From Cetobacterium sp. ZOR0034 (GTDB lineage Bacteria > Fusobacteriota > Fusobacteriia > Fusobacteriales > Fusobacteriaceae), in the NCBI RefSeq assembly GCF_000799075.1, contig NZ_JTLI01000002.1, positions 1-64,000 on the forward strand: a stretch of 64,000 nt of DNA. The letters run 5' to 3'. Position numbers and translations under genes: made by a program. Shown here piece after piece: positions 46,128 through 55,324 of the stretch. The notes under the pieces are model-generated. The model saw only the letters and a program-made list of their open reading frames with translations. It was not told the origin of the DNA and did not search any database. Position 1 is the stretch's first letter; every line of letters begins with the position of its first letter.

Positions 46128-46604
46128 CTACTGTCTATTCCAGTTTATTTTTTCTATATATATATCTTCTGGCAAGTTTGGATGTATCTCTCCAGTTTTC
46201 TGAGAATAATTGTAATTCCATCCTCCATTTTTACTTCCCTTTTCAAAGTCTTGTATATCATAAACTTCATTTGATGCAATAATAGAATTACTTCCATAAG
46301 TTTTTGCCAGTGTTTTTCTTCCATAAATCTCTGCAAAAGAGATCTTCTGTCCCTTGCTATTTGTATAGTCTAAGAGATGTAGATTTAAATTTACTCCAGG
46401 TTTTGTTAATTCTGGATAATCACCTGTTAGCTGATAATATCTCTCTAATGCTATTCTAAGTTCTTTTGTATTTCTTATAGTTTCATCTATTTTATATGTT
46501 CCTGTTAAGTCATCAATTCCTCTCATAGCCAAATAGATAAATAGAATTGTTACTGCTATATTTACAATCCAGTTTAAAGTAGTTATTCTCCCATCTCTTT
46601 CCAT
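46128..46604 (-). CDS. Pseudopilin-like membrane protein without prepilin leader
   Basis: A 158-residue protein with one hydrophobic segment (about 12-27), then IRNTKELRIALERYYQLTGDYPEL, the helix-plus-loop pattern of type II/IV pseudopilins, and a C-terminal NGGWNYNYSQKTGEIHPN stretch like the GWxYdxxtGxixxN end of GspG-type proteins. The start MERDGRITTLNWIVN has no prepilin peptidase site (GFTLIE) and no Glu5. No other secretion or pilus gene is near. It lies between yqeH and the FAD protein gene. It could be an exapted pilin fold; the function is unknown. Confidence 0.65.
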   Translation of the reverse strand: MERDGRITTLNWIVNIAVTILFIYLAMRGIDDLTGTYKIDETIRNTKELRIALERYYQLTGDYPELTKPGVNLNLHLLDYTNSKGQKISFAEIYGRKTLAKTYGSNSIIASNEVYDIQDFEKGSKNGGWNYNYSQKTGEIHPNLPEDIYIEKINWNRQ

Positions 46605-46625
46605 ATACCTTGCAACCCTCTTATT

Positions 46626-47738
46626 TTATGATCTTCTTGGTTTTATAAATGCATCTCTTATTATTATCTCTCCACCTTTTGGTGATGTGATTTCTACATA
46701 AAGAGGTCCTCTTTTTACAGATAACCATCCTAATCCTTTGAATACTAGTTCCTCTCCTGTTTCTACAGTATAGATTTCCGATTCTTTTTCTAAAGAATTA
46801 AACTCATCTCTACAGTCATCACATGGTGGTGCTATGAAATCTGCTCCATTCATTAACTCTTCAGCCTTATCAATATTAGTTTCATGGAATGTAACTCCTT
46901 TTGAAGCATATACTGAGAATATCGGTTTTAAATCATCTTCATTTAATATCTTCATTTGAATCATTCCACCAATTAAGATTACTCTATTTTTTTGAACTTT
47001 ATAAGTCTTTCTAGAAATCTCATTTGCTGGGATTATATTTTGATTACACTCTTGACAAACAAAATCTGAGAATCTTCCCTCTGGAATTAATCCTGGAGTA
47101 TCTATTAATGTAATTTTAGAGAAAGGTATCTCTGTCTTTACACTTTTTAAAGTTGTTCCTGGGAACTTAGAAACAGTTACTCTTTTGGCTCCAATAAGTT
47201 TATTGATTATACTTGATTTTCCAACATTTGTTACTCCTAAAACTAATGCTTTAGCTCCATTTGGATAAAAATGCTTTATTTTTTTGAATATTCCATTTAT
47301 TCCATATCCATTCTTTGAACTCACAATTGCGATATCTAAAGGTGCAACTCCCTCTTCTGCTAATCTTCCTTTTACCCAATCAGCAACTTCTGATGGATGC
47401 TTATCATCCGGTATTAAGTCCAACTTATTTATAACTACTATTGAATCCATCTCTCTCAATACATCAAGTATCTCGTCATCAAATGAACCTTCGAAGTCTA
47501 TTATATCAAACACAGGAATAGCTACATCCGCTTCTGCTAAACTCTTTTTAACTTCAGCTCTATAGTCTTCTTTCGTCATTTTTATAGGTATATATTGTCC
47601 ATAATTTTTTATTTTAAAACATCTTTGGCAAAGTAACTCTTTGTTATCTCCTTCTAAAACAGATTTAGGTAAATATCCATTAGAACTAGGATTTTCACCT
47701 TGAAGTTCAATTCCACATCCTATACATTTTTTCGTCAT
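46626..47738 (-). CDS. yqeH: Ribosome biogenesis GTPase YqeH
   Basis: About 370 residues, a circularly permuted GTPase that helps 30S subunit assembly. The N-terminal zinc finger is CIGCGIELQ...CQRCFKI. The G motifs appear in order G4 (INKLDLIP), G5 (SSKNGYG), G1 (GVTNVGKSSIINKL), G3 (DTPGL), as expected. I use the ATG at 47738, which has AAGGAG five bases upstream, rather than the GTG six bases earlier, which overlaps the ribosome site. It follows the Xer-type recombinase gene on the minus strand by about 40 bases. Confidence 0.94.
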   Translation of the reverse strand: MTKKCIGCGIELQGENPSSNGYLPKSVLEGDNKELLCQRCFKIKNYGQYIPIKMTKEDYRAEVKKSLAEADVAIPVFDIIDFEGSFDDEILDVLREMDSIVVINKLDLIPDDKHPSEVADWVKGRLAEEGVAPLDIAIVSSKNGYGINGIFKKIKHFYPNGAKALVLGVTNVGKSSIINKLIGAKRVTVSKFPGTTLKSVKTEIPFSKITLIDTPGLIPEGRFSDFVCQECNQNIIPANEISRKTYKVQKNRVILIGGMIQMKILNEDDLKPIFSVYASKGVTFHETNIDKAEELMNGADFIAPPCDDCRDEFNSLEKESEIYTVETGEELVFKGLGWLSVKRGPLYVEITSPKGGEIIIRDAFIKPRRS

Positions 47739-47778
47739 AAACACTCCTTCAATTATATAATATTAATATTTCTATGCT

Positions 47779-48681
47779 CTATTCTGCACTTAACTCTTTA
47801 GCTAACTCTTTTCTTTTCTTTCTCTCTAATGCTTCTATATAAATTTTTGTTGAATCTAAATTTGTATGCCCTAACAATTTTTGTAGTTGATTTAAAGTCA
47901 TACCATTCTCTAGCATATGAACAGCAAATGTGTGTCTAAAGCTATGGGGACTAATCTCTTTTGTTATTCCTGCTCTCAAAGCGTATCTATCTATCAATCT
48001 TCTAAGAGAACGGTCTGTCAGTCTTCCACCTGACCCATTAACAAAAAGAATCTCTTTTTTATAACGCTCTCCTAGCTTTTCTTTTTTTGCCTGAATGTAT
48101 CTTTTTAAAAACTCTCTTGTTCTCTCGCTAAAAAAAACTGTTCTATATTTTTTAAAGCTGCTTACAATAACCTCTCTTTTTTCAGTTTCAAAAACTTCTT
48201 CTCCTAAACCTAATAACTCCTGAGAAGTTATACCACTTGAATATAAAAGTTCAACTATCAGTCTATCTCTTAAACTATGATAATTTTTTAACTCGATTGC
48301 TTTTCTTAAATCTTTTATCTCTTTTAAGCTCAAAGCTTCAGGCACTCCTCTATCGTAACTAGGAGCCACTATCAACTGAGCTGGATTACTTTTTATTTTC
48401 TCAACATCTTTTAAATATTTAAAAAATGATTTTAAAGATGAAATTTTTCTATTCAAAGATCTTTTTCCTATATCTTCATTTTGAAGCTCTATCAAAAACT
48501 CTCTAAAATTAAATCCATCTATATCTGAAATTTTCTCAAGGTCATTACATTTTATAATGTACTCATTGAATCTATATAAATCTATTTTAAGCGATTTAAT
48601 TGTATTTAAACTTTTCCCTTTTGCAAATTCACAGTGATATAAAAATTCTTTTATATCACTTAATAAATTAAGAGTACCCAT
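47779..48681 (-). CDS. Xer-type tyrosine recombinase with altered catalytic arginine
   Basis: A 300-residue protein with a SAM-like N-terminal domain (residues 5-95) and a tyrosine recombinase catalytic domain. HSFRHTFAVHMLENG (His and second Arg), LLGHTNLDSTKIYIEA (second His and the Tyr nucleophile) are present. The first catalytic arginine, normally in TGLRxSEL, is replaced: the sequence reads SGITSQEL with Thr152. This is the xerC position of the dprA-topA-trmFO-xerC neighbourhood. Without Arg I, strand cleavage may be impaired, so XerC function is uncertain. The start has AAGGAG nearby and lies 13 bases after trmFO. Confidence 0.85.
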   Translation of the reverse strand: MGTLNLLSDIKEFLYHCEFAKGKSLNTIKSLKIDLYRFNEYIIKCNDLEKISDIDGFNFREFLIELQNEDIGKRSLNRKISSLKSFFKYLKDVEKIKSNPAQLIVAPSYDRGVPEALSLKEIKDLRKAIELKNYHSLRDRLIVELLYSSGITSQELLGLGEEVFETEKREVIVSSFKKYRTVFFSERTREFLKRYIQAKKEKLGERYKKEILFVNGSGGRLTDRSLRRLIDRYALRAGITKEISPHSFRHTFAVHMLENGMTLNQLQKLLGHTNLDSTKIYIEALERKKRKELAKELSAE

Positions 48682-48693
48682 CCCAAACTCCTT

Positions 48694-50004
48694 TTACTTA
48701 TCTTGGCTTAACTTTTCATCTAAATAATCTAAAGCTATTTTAGAAATTTTATTATATTTTTCTTTTTTATCCTTTATTCTTTCCTCTAAAGATCTTATTA
48801 CTCCAAAATTTGGTCCCATCGGCTGGAAATTTTTCTTCTCTTCTGTTATATATTTTATTATTGCACCAATTGAGCTTCTATCATCTAAAATTAAAGGTTG
48901 TTTTCCATCCATTTTTCTTAAAATATTTGTAGCTGCCATCATTCCTGTTGCAATAGCACAAACATATCCCTCTCCACCTGTTATTTGTCCAGCAAAATAT
49001 ATATCTTCATTCGATTTTAAATTTAGTGCAGGTGTTAATAGTTTTGTTGAATTTATAAATGTATTTCTATGCATTACACCATATCTTATAAACTCTGCAT
49101 TTTCTAATCCAGGGATCATAGAAAATACTCTTTTTTGTTCTCCCCATTTTAAATTAGTTTGGAATCCAACTAAGTTATAAAGCTTACCATCTTTGTCATC
49201 TTGTCTTAATTGAATTACAGCAAAATCCTCTCTACCTGTTTTAGGATTTGTTAAACCTTTTGGTTTTAATGGTCCAAATAATAGTGTCTTAAACCCTCTT
49301 TGAGCTATTCTCTCAACTGGCATACATGCTTCAAACAGTTTTTCCTCTTCAAACTTTTTCATAGGAGCTCTTTCTGCAGCTATTAATTCATCATAGAAGG
49401 CTTGATATTGCTCTTTATCCATCGGACAGTTTATATACTCTCCCTCTCCCTTATCATATCTTGATTGGAAGTAAACCTTATCTTTATCAATCGATTCTAA
49501 TGTCACTATTGGTGCTGCTGCATCGTAGAAATATAGATATTCCTGTTCTAACATCTCTGCTATATTTTTAGAAAGATCCTCAGAAGTTAATGGTCCACTT
49601 GCTACAACTACAATTTTATCTTTTGGTATCTCTTTTAATTCATCATATACAATCTCTATATTTTCCATAGATTGTAACTTTTTTGTTACTATTTCTGAAA
49701 ACCCTTCTCTATCTACTGCTAAAGCTTGTCCCGCAGGTACTTTAGTTTCATCTGCAATCTCTATCAATAAAGAACCCATTCTTCTTAACTCTTCTTTCAT
49801 TAGTCCCGAGGCATTTCCTAAATGATCTCCACCTAATGAATTACTACATACTAACTCTGCAAATTTATCACTCTTATGAGCTTCTGTTGAAACCTTTGGT
49901 CTCATCTCATATAATTTTACTTTTACTCCATTTTTCGCTAATTGATATGCTGCTTCTGAACCGGCTAGTCCAGCTCCTATTACTATAACTTCCTTGTTTC
50001 TCAT
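48694..50004 (-). CDS. trmFO: Methylenetetrahydrofolate-tRNA (uracil-5-)-methyltransferase
   Basis: A 436-residue FAD enzyme that makes m5U54 in tRNA using methylene-tetrahydrofolate. VIVIGAGLAGSEAAYQLAKNG is the FAD-binding motif, followed by LVCSNSLGGDHLGNASGLMKEELR, typical of TrmFO (Gid). The cysteine in ACMPVE and YVCAIATG are conserved. It is encoded between topA and the Xer-type gene, a position kept in many Firmicutes. Confidence 0.97.
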   Translation of the reverse strand: MRNKEVIVIGAGLAGSEAAYQLAKNGVKVKLYEMRPKVSTEAHKSDKFAELVCSNSLGGDHLGNASGLMKEELRRMGSLLIEIADETKVPAGQALAVDREGFSEIVTKKLQSMENIEIVYDELKEIPKDKIVVVASGPLTSEDLSKNIAEMLEQEYLYFYDAAAPIVTLESIDKDKVYFQSRYDKGEGEYINCPMDKEQYQAFYDELIAAERAPMKKFEEEKLFEACMPVERIAQRGFKTLLFGPLKPKGLTNPKTGREDFAVIQLRQDDKDGKLYNLVGFQTNLKWGEQKRVFSMIPGLENAEFIRYGVMHRNTFINSTKLLTPALNLKSNEDIYFAGQITGGEGYVCAIATGMMAATNILRKMDGKQPLILDDRSSIGAIIKYITEEKKNFQPMGPNFGVIRSLEERIKDKKEKYNKISKIALDYLDEKLSQDK

Positions 50005-50033
50005 CTATTCTCCTTTTTTATACATACAAAAGT

Positions 50034-50051
50034 CTCGCCTAAAAAGGCGAG
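50034..50051. terminator. Hairpin after topA
   Basis: CTCGCCT pairs with AGGCGAG around AAAA. Short T-runs interrupted by other bases follow on both strands, so it may only partly terminate topA transcription before trmFO. Confidence 0.6.
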
Positions 50052-50056
50052 TCCTT

Positions 50057-52318
50057 TTATTTATCTTTTTTTTCTTTTTCTAATTTTTTTATATTTTTAC
50101 ACTCTGGATATCCTGTACATGCTAAGAATTTTCCCCATCTTCCTCTTCCGATTTTAAATGGTTTTCCACACTTTTCACAATTTCCAGCATTTTTTAAAAT
50201 CTCATTTTCTTCTTTCTGAATTCTCTCCATTATCCAATTCAATTGAACAACACCATCAATCTCTTCTATTGATGAATTCATTAAAAGTTTTTTTACTTCA
50301 GCTGGCAAAGAAACTCTTTCATTGTCATCTTTAAAGTTTTCGCTTTCTAAATAACTTCCAAATCTTCCAAGCTTTAAAAGTAATCTACTTCCATTTTCAG
50401 AATAAACATCTGTCAACTTTCCTTGTTTGACTCTCAGTTGTTCTTCTAAAAGTTCCTTTACCTTTATATCACCTTTTTTTATGTCATCTAAAGGAATATC
50501 TATCCCTTTTAGAGAGTATTTCTCTTTACACTCTTCATCGACACAACACAGGTATCTTCCAAATCTTCCATTTTTCATTATCATATTTCCTTTTCCACAA
50601 GGACAAGGTACATCTGATGTTATAATTCTGTTTGTTTCTTCTTCAACTTTAACTTTATAAAGTTCTAAATCTTTCGCAAGTTTTGAGTAGAAATTTTCTA
50701 AAATACCTATCCAATCTCTTTCACCCTCTTCAACTAAATCTAATCCATCCTCTAAAGAAGCTGTAAATTTAACATCCATTATATCTTTGAAGTTTTTCTC
50801 TAAAATTGATTTTATTTCATATCCCAGCTCTGTAGGTACGAAACTTTTTCCTTCTAATACAACATACTCTCTTTTCTTTAAAGTTTCAATTATCGAAGCA
50901 TATGTAGATGGTCTTCCTATTCCTTCAGCTTCTAGTTTCTTAACTAATGACGATTCTGTCAATCTTGCTGGCGGTTTTGTCCAATCCTCTTTTATATTTA
51001 ATTTCTTTAACTGTAAGAAATCGCCCTCATTTATCGCTGGGAACTCTCCTAGCGGCAATTCCTCTTCATCTTTAAAAACTTTATAATAACCATCAAATGT
51101 TATTTTATTTAGAGTTCCTCTAAATTGATAATCTCCATTTTCTAAAATTATTTCAAATTGCTCATATTCCATAGGAGCTAACTGCGAAATCATAAATCTT
51201 TCCCAAATAAGTTTGTATAATTTATATTGATCTGGAGTTAAATCCTTCTTTATTTTATCAGGCTCTAAATATATATCCGTTGGTCTTACCGCTTCATGGG
51301 CGTCTTGAATCTTCTCATCTTTTTTCTTTTTTGTAGTTTCTTTTCCCAGGTATTCTTTACCAAACATCTCTAATATATAGCTTTTGGCCATACCTTTAGC
51401 CTCTTCTGAAACTCTTGTTGAATCCGTTCTCATATATGTTATCAAACCTTTTTGGTTTCCTTCAATACTTATTCCTTCATATAAACCTTGAGCTACTGAC
51501 ATTGTTTTTGATGCAGAAAACCCTAAATACGAAGATGATAATTGCTGTAATGTACTTGTTTTTAATGGTAAAGGTGGATTTTTTGATTTTTTACTAACTT
51601 TTGAGTTTATAACAGCATACTCAGAATTTAGAGTTAATTGTATATCTTTCACCACATCTTCATCTGTAACTCTTTCAAATCTTTTTCCTGCTATTTTATA
51701 AAGAGAAAGATTCATTTTATTTTTGAACTCCCCTTTTATATCCCAAAACTTCTCAGGTATAAACTTTTTTATTTTATCCTCTAAATCACAAACTAACTTT
51801 AATGCAACCGATTGAACTCTTCCAGCACTTGTATTCGAAGATATTGATTTCCATAATAAAGGACTTATCTCATATCCAACTAATCTATCTAAAATTCTTC
51901 TTGCTTGTTGAGCATTAACTCTATTAATATCAACTTTTCTAGGATTTTTTATAGCTTCTCTTATGGCAGTGTTTGTAATCTCATTAAACTCTATTCTATT
52001 AGCTTCGTTCTCATCTAATTTCAATGTTTGAGCTATATGCCAAGCTATAGCCTCTCCTTCTCTATCCGGATCGGATGCTAGATATACTTTATTCGACTTC
52101 TTAGCTAAATCTTTTAAGGTTTTTATTACATCGCCTTTTCCTCTTATTGTTGAATAGCTTGGTTTAAATCCGTCCCCCACATCTACTCCAATTTTACTCT
52201 TAGGTAAATCTCTTACATGTCCAAATGAAGCTGTTACATGAAAATTATTCCCCAATATTTTTTCAATTGTTTTCGCTTTTGCAGGAGATTCCACTATTAC
52301 TAAATTTTTTTTCGCCAC
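50057..52318 (-). CDS. topA: DNA topoisomerase I
   Basis: About 753 residues, a type IA enzyme relaxing negative supercoils. The Toprim domain starts NLVIVESPAKAKTIEKILG, with SDPDREGEAIAWH. The active-site tyrosine is in GLITYMRTDSTRVS. Two zinc-ribbon-type domains end the protein: CPCGKGNMIMKNGRFGRYLCC and CEKCGKPFKIGRGRWGKFLAC. I use the GTG at 52318: AGGGGTGA lies five bases upstream, whereas the ATG 33 bases earlier has none. It follows dprA and precedes trmFO. Confidence 0.96.
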   Translation of the reverse strand: MAKKNLVIVESPAKAKTIEKILGNNFHVTASFGHVRDLPKSKIGVDVGDGFKPSYSTIRGKGDVIKTLKDLAKKSNKVYLASDPDREGEAIAWHIAQTLKLDENEANRIEFNEITNTAIREAIKNPRKVDINRVNAQQARRILDRLVGYEISPLLWKSISSNTSAGRVQSVALKLVCDLEDKIKKFIPEKFWDIKGEFKNKMNLSLYKIAGKRFERVTDEDVVKDIQLTLNSEYAVINSKVSKKSKNPPLPLKTSTLQQLSSSYLGFSASKTMSVAQGLYEGISIEGNQKGLITYMRTDSTRVSEEAKGMAKSYILEMFGKEYLGKETTKKKKDEKIQDAHEAVRPTDIYLEPDKIKKDLTPDQYKLYKLIWERFMISQLAPMEYEQFEIILENGDYQFRGTLNKITFDGYYKVFKDEEELPLGEFPAINEGDFLQLKKLNIKEDWTKPPARLTESSLVKKLEAEGIGRPSTYASIIETLKKREYVVLEGKSFVPTELGYEIKSILEKNFKDIMDVKFTASLEDGLDLVEEGERDWIGILENFYSKLAKDLELYKVKVEEETNRIITSDVPCPCGKGNMIMKNGRFGRYLCCVDEECKEKYSLKGIDIPLDDIKKGDIKVKELLEEQLRVKQGKLTDVYSENGSRLLLKLGRFGSYLESENFKDDNERVSLPAEVKKLLMNSSIEEIDGVVQLNWIMERIQKEENEILKNAGNCEKCGKPFKIGRGRWGKFLACTGYPECKNIKKLEKEKKDK

Positions 52319-52414
52319 TACTTTCACCCCTAATTTTTTCTCTATATACATTATTCGCTCTTAATTATATTAGAAAATACTAAAAAAATCAACTAAGGGC
52401 ACCAAGTTTCCCAT

Positions 52415-53479
52415 TTACAAACGCCTTCGATAATGACCTGCTGGAAGACTTTGAACATACCCCTCTATTTCTAACTCCATTAAATTGCTCAGTAATTCAC
52501 TAGTTTGACACTCAACTTCTCTTTTAATTTCCTCTAAGTGCATTTTCGTTTTTAATACACTATAAATTTTTAATTTTATTCCAGTTAAACGATTTAACTC
52601 TTCACCAGTTTCTGTTTTTTTACTCCATTCATATTCTTTTAATATATCATCTCCATGGGTTACTAATTTAGCTTGAGAGTTTTTTATAAGCTCGTTACAC
52701 CCTTGAGAAAGAGGATATGTTATATCTCCTGGAATTGCAAATACATCCCTTCCTTCATCCAATGCTAAATTTGCTGTTATTAAACTTCCGCCTTTCATAG
52801 AACTTTCAATAACAACTGTTCCCACACTAAGACCTGCTATAATTCTATTTCTAATAGGAAATTTTTCAGGACTAGGTTCTGCTCCTAACGGAAATTCTGA
52901 TATAACTAAACCTTTTTTCTCTATCTCTTTCCTTAGTTTTATGTTACTCCGAGGATAATCTATATTTATCCCACACCCTAAAACTGCTACTGTTTTACCA
53001 TTCAATTTTAAAGTTTCACTATGAGCAAAAGAGTCTATTCCTAAAGCCAATCCACTAACAATAACAACTTCACCATCTACTAATCCCTTTATTATCTTTT
53101 GACATCCTAGCTCTCCATATTTTGTAGCTCTTCTTGTCCCAATAACAGAGATTATTCTTTTTTTACTTAAAAGCTCTATATTTCCTTTATAAAAAAGAAA
53201 AAGTGGAGGTTTTGAAATATTCTTCAAGCTTTCTGGATATCTGTAGTCGTTTAAGTCTATCAACCCTATCCTGTTTCTTTCTAAATAATCCATAACCTCC
53301 AGGTATTTTTCACAATTATGTGAGTTGGCAATAAGTTCGGTATCTTCCGAGGTTAAACTTAATATATTTTCCAGTTCATTTAGATTAGTAAAAATATCTT
53401 TATATCTTTTATAACGATTCATCAAAACTCTAATCTTACTACTTTTCAATCCTATTAACTTTAATCGATACCACTCCAT
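52415..53479 (-). CDS. dprA: DNA-processing protein DprA
   Basis: A 354-residue protein that loads RecA on incoming single-stranded DNA in transformation. The Rossmann-like core shows VIGTRRATKYGELGCQKI, VSGLALGIDSFAHSETLK, AVLGCGINIDYPRSN and ESSMKGGSLITANLALDEGRDVFAIPG. A winged-helix-like C-terminal domain (about 290-354) follows. No other competence genes are in the window; dprA is widespread even in species not known to be transformable. It sits ahead of topA, as in Firmicutes. Confidence 0.94.
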   Translation of the reverse strand: MEWYRLKLIGLKSSKIRVLMNRYKRYKDIFTNLNELENILSLTSEDTELIANSHNCEKYLEVMDYLERNRIGLIDLNDYRYPESLKNISKPPLFLFYKGNIELLSKKRIISVIGTRRATKYGELGCQKIIKGLVDGEVVIVSGLALGIDSFAHSETLKLNGKTVAVLGCGINIDYPRSNIKLRKEIEKKGLVISEFPLGAEPSPEKFPIRNRIIAGLSVGTVVIESSMKGGSLITANLALDEGRDVFAIPGDITYPLSQGCNELIKNSQAKLVTHGDDILKEYEWSKKTETGEELNRLTGIKLKIYSVLKTKMHLEEIKREVECQTSELLSNLMELEIEGYVQSLPAGHYRRRL

Positions 53480-53494
53480 CTTTCACCTCTCTAA

Positions 53495-54115
53495 TTATCT
53501 AGAATAAGTAGATGTCAACATATTGCTGATCTCTTTTGATTGAGGGTAAACTCTTCTTCCCTCTTGAAGTATCTCTCTTGCTCTATCTATCTTTTTTTCC
53601 GCTAAATAAATATCACCTAACGCCAAGAAGCCTTCTACTGTTGGAGAATAGTTCATATATATCTGAATATCCTCTATAGCTTTATTATATCGCCCTAAAT
53701 TTCTATACGCTAACCCTCTCCCTAAATAAGCCTCTTTCATACTCGGTTCAATTGTTATTGCCACACTATAAAAATCGATTGCTTTATTATAATCCCCTAT
53801 AAATCTATAACTTGTTGCTGCTCCAAATAGATTTCTCGAACTATCTATATTACTGCTAAAAATCTGAGCAGCTCTCTCATATTTCCTATTTCTAAAATAC
53901 TGATCTCCTAAATAAAAAATACTATTCTCGTTGCTACTTATCGATGATAAATAACTTTTAAAATATCTTTCATATTCTTTTATAAGAACTGCAGCTTTAT
54001 CCCTATCATCCTCTCTCGCTATTTGAGCTTCTAAGTTTTGAATTTGAGCCGGTCTTTCTTCAGCAAAACTTCCTAAACTCAAAAGAATAAATATTAAACA
54101 AAATATCTTTTTCAT
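53495..54115 (-). CDS. Exported tetratricopeptide-repeat protein
   Basis: A 206-residue protein with a signal peptide (MKKIFCLIFILLSLGSFAEE) and several TPR units from about residue 60, including YRFIGDYNKAIDFYSVAITIEPS and YLGRGLAYRNLGRYNKAIEDI. TPR folds mediate protein contacts; in the periplasm such proteins often serve envelope assembly. No specific partner is evident. It lies one base from xseA and 16 from dprA, so it is part of this run. Confidence 0.85.
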   Translation of the reverse strand: MKKIFCLIFILLSLGSFAEERPAQIQNLEAQIAREDDRDKAAVLIKEYERYFKSYLSSISSNENSIFYLGDQYFRNRKYERAAQIFSSNIDSSRNLFGAATSYRFIGDYNKAIDFYSVAITIEPSMKEAYLGRGLAYRNLGRYNKAIEDIQIYMNYSPTVEGFLALGDIYLAEKKIDRAREILQEGRRVYPQSKEISNMLTSTYSR

Positions 54116-55315
54116 TTATTTTATCTCCTTTACTTCACTTATTATTTTTCCAAAATTTAATATTGTTTCTATCTCATCTCCAACTTTTATCTCTGATAAA
54201 TTTTTCAAAGATTTATTTTTAGATTTTGTTATAGAATACCCTCTACTTAAAACTGCTAATGGATTTAATCCAATTATTTTTTCTGTTCTTAGTTCTAACT
54301 CGTGTCTCTTTTCTTTAAAAATGTTATTTAACGATTTTTCTAATCTTTCTTCTAAATATACTAAATTTTGATTTTTCTCCTCTATTGTTCTAATAAAATT
54401 TTTTAAAACATAGTTGTTTTTTAGTTTTTCTAACTCATCTTTTTTCAACCTTAAAGTTCTATCAATAGAGCTTCTCACTCTCTTTTCTCTATCTAGTATC
54501 TGTTTTTCTATTTCCGATTTTACAGGTATGGCTATCTCTACAGCTTGAGTTGGTGTTGCTGCTCTTACATCTGCAACCAAATCTGAAAGTAAATTATCAA
54601 TCTCATGACCTACAGCTGATATTATCGGTTTTTCACTTCTATAAAAAGCTCTTGCTACCTCTTCTTCATTAAAGGCCCACAAATCCTCAACACTTCCACC
54701 ACCACGTCCAGCTATTATCAAATCAACTTCAGGAATTCTATTTAATGTTTCGATCCCTTTTACAATCTCCTCTTTAGCCCCAATTCCTTGTACCTTAGCC
54801 GAATAAATATAGATATCTATATTTTCAAATCTTTTTCTAGTTGTATTTACTATATCATGAAAAGCTGCTCCTGTATATGCTGTTACAATTCCAATTGCAT
54901 TTGGATATTTAGGAAGTCTTTTTTTAAATAAGGGTGAAAATAACCCCTCTTTTTCTAAATCATTTTTTAGTTTTTCCAATTTTGCAAACATCTCTCCAAG
55001 CTTATCTTCTTTTTGAACATGTCTAACTAATACTTGAAAATCTCCTCTAGCCTCATAAAATCCTACATCACCAAATATTTTTATAGAATCCCCCTCTTTC
55101 AAATCCTCAGGAATTCTTTTGTATTTATAGTTAAATGCAGCACACTTTATTTGGCTACTTTTATCCTTTAATGTAAAATACAGATGTCCACTCTTATAGT
55201 AAGTTACTCCTGATAACTCTCCTTTCAAAAAAAATTCTTGAAAATTTGGATTTTCATCTATATACCCTTTTACCATTTTATTGAACTCTGTTACACTATA
55301 AACTATCTCATCCAT
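54116..55315 (-). CDS. xseA: Exodeoxyribonuclease VII large subunit
   Basis: A 399-residue subunit of ExoVII, which degrades single-stranded DNA. An N-terminal OB domain (GELSGVTYYKSGHLYFTLKDK) binds DNA; the catalytic region has GIVTAYTGAAFHDIV, LIIAGRGGGSVEDLWAFNEEEVARA and SAVGHEID. A coiled-coil region (about 270-340) is followed by PLAVLSRGYSI. The small subunit gene xseB is not next to it in the window. Confidence 0.96.
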   Translation of the reverse strand: MDEIVYSVTEFNKMVKGYIDENPNFQEFFLKGELSGVTYYKSGHLYFTLKDKSSQIKCAAFNYKYKRIPEDLKEGDSIKIFGDVGFYEARGDFQVLVRHVQKEDKLGEMFAKLEKLKNDLEKEGLFSPLFKKRLPKYPNAIGIVTAYTGAAFHDIVNTTRKRFENIDIYIYSAKVQGIGAKEEIVKGIETLNRIPEVDLIIAGRGGGSVEDLWAFNEEEVARAFYRSEKPIISAVGHEIDNLLSDLVADVRAATPTQAVEIAIPVKSEIEKQILDREKRVRSSIDRTLRLKKDELEKLKNNYVLKNFIRTIEEKNQNLVYLEERLEKSLNNIFKEKRHELELRTEKIIGLNPLAVLSRGYSITKSKNKSLKNLSEIKVGDEIETILNFGKIISEVKEIK

Positions 55316-55324
55316 AAATATCTC

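Noticed and set aside
46154-46336. Small minus-strand frame within the pseudopilin-like gene
   Set aside because: It is out of frame with a longer gene on the same strand and has no ribosome site.
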